A stretch of DNA of 8,744 nt from Chloroflexota bacterium. GTDB taxonomy: Bacteria; Chloroflexota; UBA4733. Location of the stretch: assembly GCA_025980355.1 (NCBI GenBank), contig JAICXR010000108.1:1-8744 (forward strand). Reading direction: 5' to 3'. Positions 6,138-8,744 of this stretch are shown one piece after another (within the stretch, counting starts at the first letter, position 1; the number at the start of each line of letters is the position of its first letter). The translations under genes were made by a program, and so were the position numbers. The notes beneath the pieces were generated by a model, which saw only the letters and a program-made list of their open reading frames with translations, was not told the origin of the DNA and searched no databases.

Positions 6138-7610
6138 CTAGCCCGTCGTGACGGAAACACCATGGCGCTCCAGGAAGGCAAAGAGTCCGGCCCGTTGCTC
6201 GGCGACGACGCCGTTGCGCGCCGGATCACCGACCAGGTTAGTAAACTCGCCAGGGTCGGCGATGGAGTCGTAGAGTTCCTCCGCCGAGGTCTTCTCACCG
6301 GCCACGGCCGGGCCGCGGCCCGCCGTCGCGTCGGTGTAGTAGACGTATTTCCAGCGTTCGTCGCGACGCATGTAGAAGGGCCGCTGGGGCAGGGCGAACT
6401 CGCCGAACGCGAACGGCTTGCCGCGAAGGCTCGGATCGCTCAGGACCGGTGCGAAGCTCTGGCCATCGAACGGCCGGCTCCGGGCGGCCGGTGCGACGCC
6501 GGCAATGTCCAGGAACGTCGGCGCGTAATCGGCCTGATCGACCAGGGCATTGCTGCGGGCGCCGGCGGGGATGCGACCGGGCAGGCGGGCGATCAGCGGC
6601 AGGCGTGCCGCGCCGTCGAAGAAGCAGAACTTGCCGCGCATGCCGTGCTCCCCCAGCGTCTCGCCGTGGTCGGTGGTGTAGACGACCAGGGTGTTGTCCG
6701 CCAGGCCCAGGCGGTCCAGCGCGGCCAGGATGCGCCCGGCGCAGGCGTCCATGTGGCTGACGTTACCGTAATAGGCGGCGATGAAGCGGCGCAGCCAGGC
6801 GTCGCCCTCCGGCGTGCCGGCGCCGGGATATCGGTGGCTGCGCACTTGCGGCGGTAGCTGCTCCAGTTGGGCGGGCGACCAATCGGGCAATGGCATCTCC
6901 TCCGGCCGGTACATGGCAGCGTACTCGGCCGGCGGCGAGAAGGGGTTGTGCGGCTTCAGAAAGCTGGCGGTGACGAAGAACGGTTCGTCGCGGTAGGTCT
7001 CTAGGAAGCGAATGGTTTCCCTGGCGACGAAGCTCTCGAAGTGGTCCTCCTCCGCCAGCAGTTCCCGCACCGCCAGCGTATCGTTGTGGCGGGGCAGGTC
7101 GGCCGGCACCCAGGCGCTGCGCCCTTCGGTCGGCGGGCGGTGGATCGTGATCCAGGGGGACCCGCAGCCGCTGTCTTCGGCGCCCATGCCGTAGGTGAAG
7201 GTGCGCGTTTTCGGCCCCAGGTAGTCGAAGTAGGCGCCCATATCCATGTAGTAGTCGAAGCCGTGGGTCTGTCCGTCGACGGGATGCATCTTGCCCAGCC
7301 AGGCGGTGACGTACCCGGCCTGACCGAAGTGATGGGCGACGGTGCGCGTGCGCAGCGGCAAGGGTGTGTTGTTGCCGACGGCGCCGTGATGGTGCGGATA
7401 GAGGCCGGTCATCATCGTGAAGCGCGCCGGCACGCAGACCGGGTAGGAGCAGAAATGCCGGTCGAAGCACAGCCCCTCCGCCGCCAGCCGGTCGAGGTTG
7501 GGCGTCTGCACCACCGAATTGCCATAGCAACCCAGCGCGTGGCTGCTGTGCTGGTCGCTGGTCAGCCAGAGGATATTCAGAGGACGGGCAGCCCCCGCAT
7601 TGTCGCTCAT
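6138..7610 (-). CDS. Type I (formylglycine-dependent) sulfatase
   Basis: A 490-residue alkaline-phosphatase-superfamily sulfatase, expected to hydrolyse a sulfate ester, most likely on a carbohydrate. The catalytic signature CVPAR at 59-63 fits the CxPxR site at which Cys59 is oxidised to formylglycine by a separate maturase. Further active-site landmarks are SDQH (18-21, metal-binding D19), LGKMH (105-109, K107), FLKPHNPF (217-224, K219 and H221) and TTDHGETLGEHG (312-323, metal-binding D314 and H315). No signal peptide or membrane segment precedes NILWLTSDQ, so it appears cytoplasmic. The ATG at 7608-7610 has AGGAG (7619-7623) 8 bases upstream. It lies 105 bases downstream of the oxidoreductase on the same strand and could share its transcript. 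No formylglycine-generating enzyme is in the window. Some relatives act on phosphonate or phosphate diesters, so the substrate is open. Confidence 0.93.
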   Translation of the reverse strand: MSDNAGAARPLNILWLTSDQHSSHALGCYGNSVVQTPNLDRLAAEGLCFDRHFCSYPVCVPARFTMMTGLYPHHHGAVGNNTPLPLRTRTVAHHFGQAGYVTAWLGKMHPVDGQTHGFDYYMDMGAYFDYLGPKTRTFTYGMGAEDSGCGSPWITIHRPPTEGRSAWVPADLPRHNDTLAVRELLAEEDHFESFVARETIRFLETYRDEPFFVTASFLKPHNPFSPPAEYAAMYRPEEMPLPDWSPAQLEQLPPQVRSHRYPGAGTPEGDAWLRRFIAAYYGNVSHMDACAGRILAALDRLGLADNTLVVYTTDHGETLGEHGMRGKFCFFDGAARLPLIARLPGRIPAGARSNALVDQADYAPTFLDIAGVAPAARSRPFDGQSFAPVLSDPSLRGKPFAFGEFALPQRPFYMRRDERWKYVYYTDATAGRGPAVAGEKTSAEELYDSIADPGEFTNLVGDPARNGVVAEQRAGLFAFLERHGVSVTTG

Positions 7611-7657
7611 GTTCCGTGCTCCTGATAGCGCTGGTGCACGTCGATGTCCTTCCTTTC

Positions 7658-7683
7658 CTTCAAGTCAGGCAGCGTGACTGAAG
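7658..7683. repeat. Imperfect palindrome/hairpin between oxidoreductase and sulfatase genes
   Basis: CTTCAAGTCA (7658-7667) faces TGACTGAAG (7675-7683) around a 7-base loop. This gives nine base pairs with a single bulged A on the plus-strand reading. It lies 32 bases after the oxidoreductase stop and 47 bases before the sulfatase start. No T tract follows on the minus strand. It may be an operator, an RNA processing or stabilising hairpin, or a weak terminator. It is less GC-rich than the surroundings, which makes a chance match somewhat less likely. Confidence 0.4.
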
Positions 7684-7715
7684 ACCTACTACACGTGCCC
7701 CAGGTGGGCGGCCCG

Positions 7716-8729
7716 TCAGCCGACGCGTTCCGGCTGCCCCGACCGGGCCGACTTGTACGCAGCTTCGGTGATCTGGGCCACGCGCAGACCGTAGACCGGA
7801 CCGGCCTGCGGCTCCGGGATCTCGCCTTTGATCGCCTGGATGAAGTTGGCGACCGGGCGGCTCTCGCGGCCGCTCCCCCGCAGGAAGCGCGTGTCGTGCC
7901 CCTTCTTGTGCAACGTGACCTTGCCGTCGCGAATGTTGAGGACGCCATCGGAGCCGTAAAAGGAGAACTCCTCACGCCAGGGTTCGTGGGAGAGACTGGT
8001 GGCGGCGAAGGTGCCGCACGCGCCGTTGGTGAAGCGAATCGACAGCGCGGTAATCACGTCCACGAGCGTGCCGTAGTTGTCGAAGTTGGCGAAGACCTGT
8101 TCAGGGGCGAGGCCGGAGACAAACAGCATCATGTCGTTGATGTGGCTGCCCGTGTCCATGAAGTGCCCTCCGCCGGACATCGTCGGGTCGGCCCGCCAGG
8201 TCCGCGTCGGGTCGCTGAAGATGTCCAGGCAGTCCTGCGCGATGAGCACGGTGACGAGGCGGATGTCCCCGATCTCGCCGCTCTGTACCACCTCGTGCGC
8301 CCGCCGGTAGAGCGGCGTTCCGTGACGCTGATAGGCGATCGCCAGCACCTTGCCGTTCCGCTCGGCGGCGGCGATAGAGGCGCGGGCGCCCGCCGCGGTG
8401 GTGGCCATCGGCTTTTCACACAGCACGTGCAGGCCGGCGTCCAGGCAGAGGCGGATATGCTCGTCGTGCTGCGTATGCGGCGTGGCGATGACGACGGCGT
8501 CGCACAGGCCCGAGCCGGCCAGGGCGGCAACGTCGGTGAAACGGGCGATGTCGCGCTGCTTGAGGGTCGGCACACGCTCCAGGAAGCGATCGATTGCGGC
8601 CTGGTTGATATCGCAGGCGGCGACCACCTCGGCGTCGTCGCGCGCCGCGATCTCACGGGCGTGGGCGGCACCCATGCCCCCCGTGCCGATGATCCCGAAC
8701 CGCAGCGGCCCGCCGGATTGAGCAGACAT
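7716..8729 (-). CDS. Gfo/Idh/MocA family NAD(P)-dependent oxidoreductase
   Basis: A 337-residue sugar or cyclitol dehydrogenase of the Gfo/Idh/MocA family. The Rossmann domain opens with FGIIGTGGMG (GxGxxG at 15-20) and an acidic residue, D40 at the end of the second strand (VVAACD), which favours NAD(H). The family's EKP motif is CEKPMA at 104-109 with K106 in the expected catalytic place. The C-terminal domain has GGGHFMDTGSHIND (186-199), with D192 and H196 matching the conserved DxxxH pair of the substrate site. There is no Tat or Sec signal, so it is cytoplasmic. AAGGAG (8738-8743) sits 8 bases before the ATG at 8727-8729, close to the window edge. It is upstream of the sulfatase on the same strand, which hints at a shared sugar-catabolic role. 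Substrate specificity in this family cannot be read from sequence (inositol, glucose, uronate-derived and rare sugars are all known). Confidence 0.93.
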   Translation of the reverse strand: MSAQSGGPLRFGIIGTGGMGAAHAREIAARDDAEVVAACDINQAAIDRFLERVPTLKQRDIARFTDVAALAGSGLCDAVVIATPHTQHDEHIRLCLDAGLHVLCEKPMATTAAGARASIAAAERNGKVLAIAYQRHGTPLYRRAHEVVQSGEIGDIRLVTVLIAQDCLDIFSDPTRTWRADPTMSGGGHFMDTGSHINDMMLFVSGLAPEQVFANFDNYGTLVDVITALSIRFTNGACGTFAATSLSHEPWREEFSFYGSDGVLNIRDGKVTLHKKGHDTRFLRGSGRESRPVANFIQAIKGEIPEPQAGPVYGLRVAQITEAAYKSARSGQPERVG

Positions 8730-8744
8730 TGATACGACTCCTTA

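Noticed and set aside
1..8744. tRNA, rRNA, CRISPR array, insertion sequence, phage or defence island
   Set aside because: Scanning both strands showed no cloverleaf, spaced repeat array, terminal inverted repeats or transposase, integrase or nuclease-defence proteins. All ten coding regions belong to known metabolic, ribosomal or signalling families.

Overview
This is a GC-rich bacterial chromosomal window of ordinary gene density. It holds ten coding regions, one of them cut by the left edge. I see no RNA genes, insertion sequences, prophage genes, toxin-antitoxin or other defence genes, and no CRISPR array. The DHH phosphoesterase-truB order and the rpmI-rplT-rRNA methyltransferase order are common in bacteria. 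A Chloroflexota (Thermomicrobia-like) or similar GC-rich lineage would fit, but that is a guess from composition and gene style, because the window has no taxonomic marker I can read with certainty.

Layout. (1) At 1-1264 on the + strand lie the 3' end of an NrnA-like DHH/DHHA1 phosphoesterase and truB, the tail of an RNA-metabolism operon. (2) At 1278-2009 on the - strand is a uronate-dehydrogenase-like SDR that converges on truB. (3) A 151-base divergent spacer at 2010-2160 carries three direct CGTACCG repeats. (4) At 2161-3486 on the + strand is a soluble sensor histidine kinase with no adjacent response regulator. (5) At 3493-6022 on the - strand is a compact cluster read in the order rpmI (L35), rplT (L20), TrmH/SpoU-type RNA methyltransferase and GT4 glycosyltransferase. 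The last two share a GTGA stop/start overlap. infC, the usual first gene of this cluster, is missing. (6) At 6138-8729 on the - strand a Gfo/Idh/MocA oxidoreductase is followed by a type I (formylglycine) sulfatase, both with strong Shine-Dalgarno sites.

How the genes work together. The truB and rpmI-rplT-methyltransferase groups are housekeeping (tRNA pseudouridylation, RNA turnover, 50S assembly and modification). The sulfatase, the Gfo/Idh/MocA dehydrogenase and the uronate dehydrogenase are the kind of enzymes found in catabolism of sulfated or uronic-acid-containing sugars. They are not in one operon here, so a joint pathway is only a hypothesis.

I found no convincing undescribed system. 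The points most worth a second look are the CGTACCG repeat cluster between udh and the kinase, the infC-less ribosomal cluster coupled to a glycosyltransferase, two departures from the usual conserved motifs in TruB, and an imperfect palindrome between the oxidoreductase and the sulfatase.
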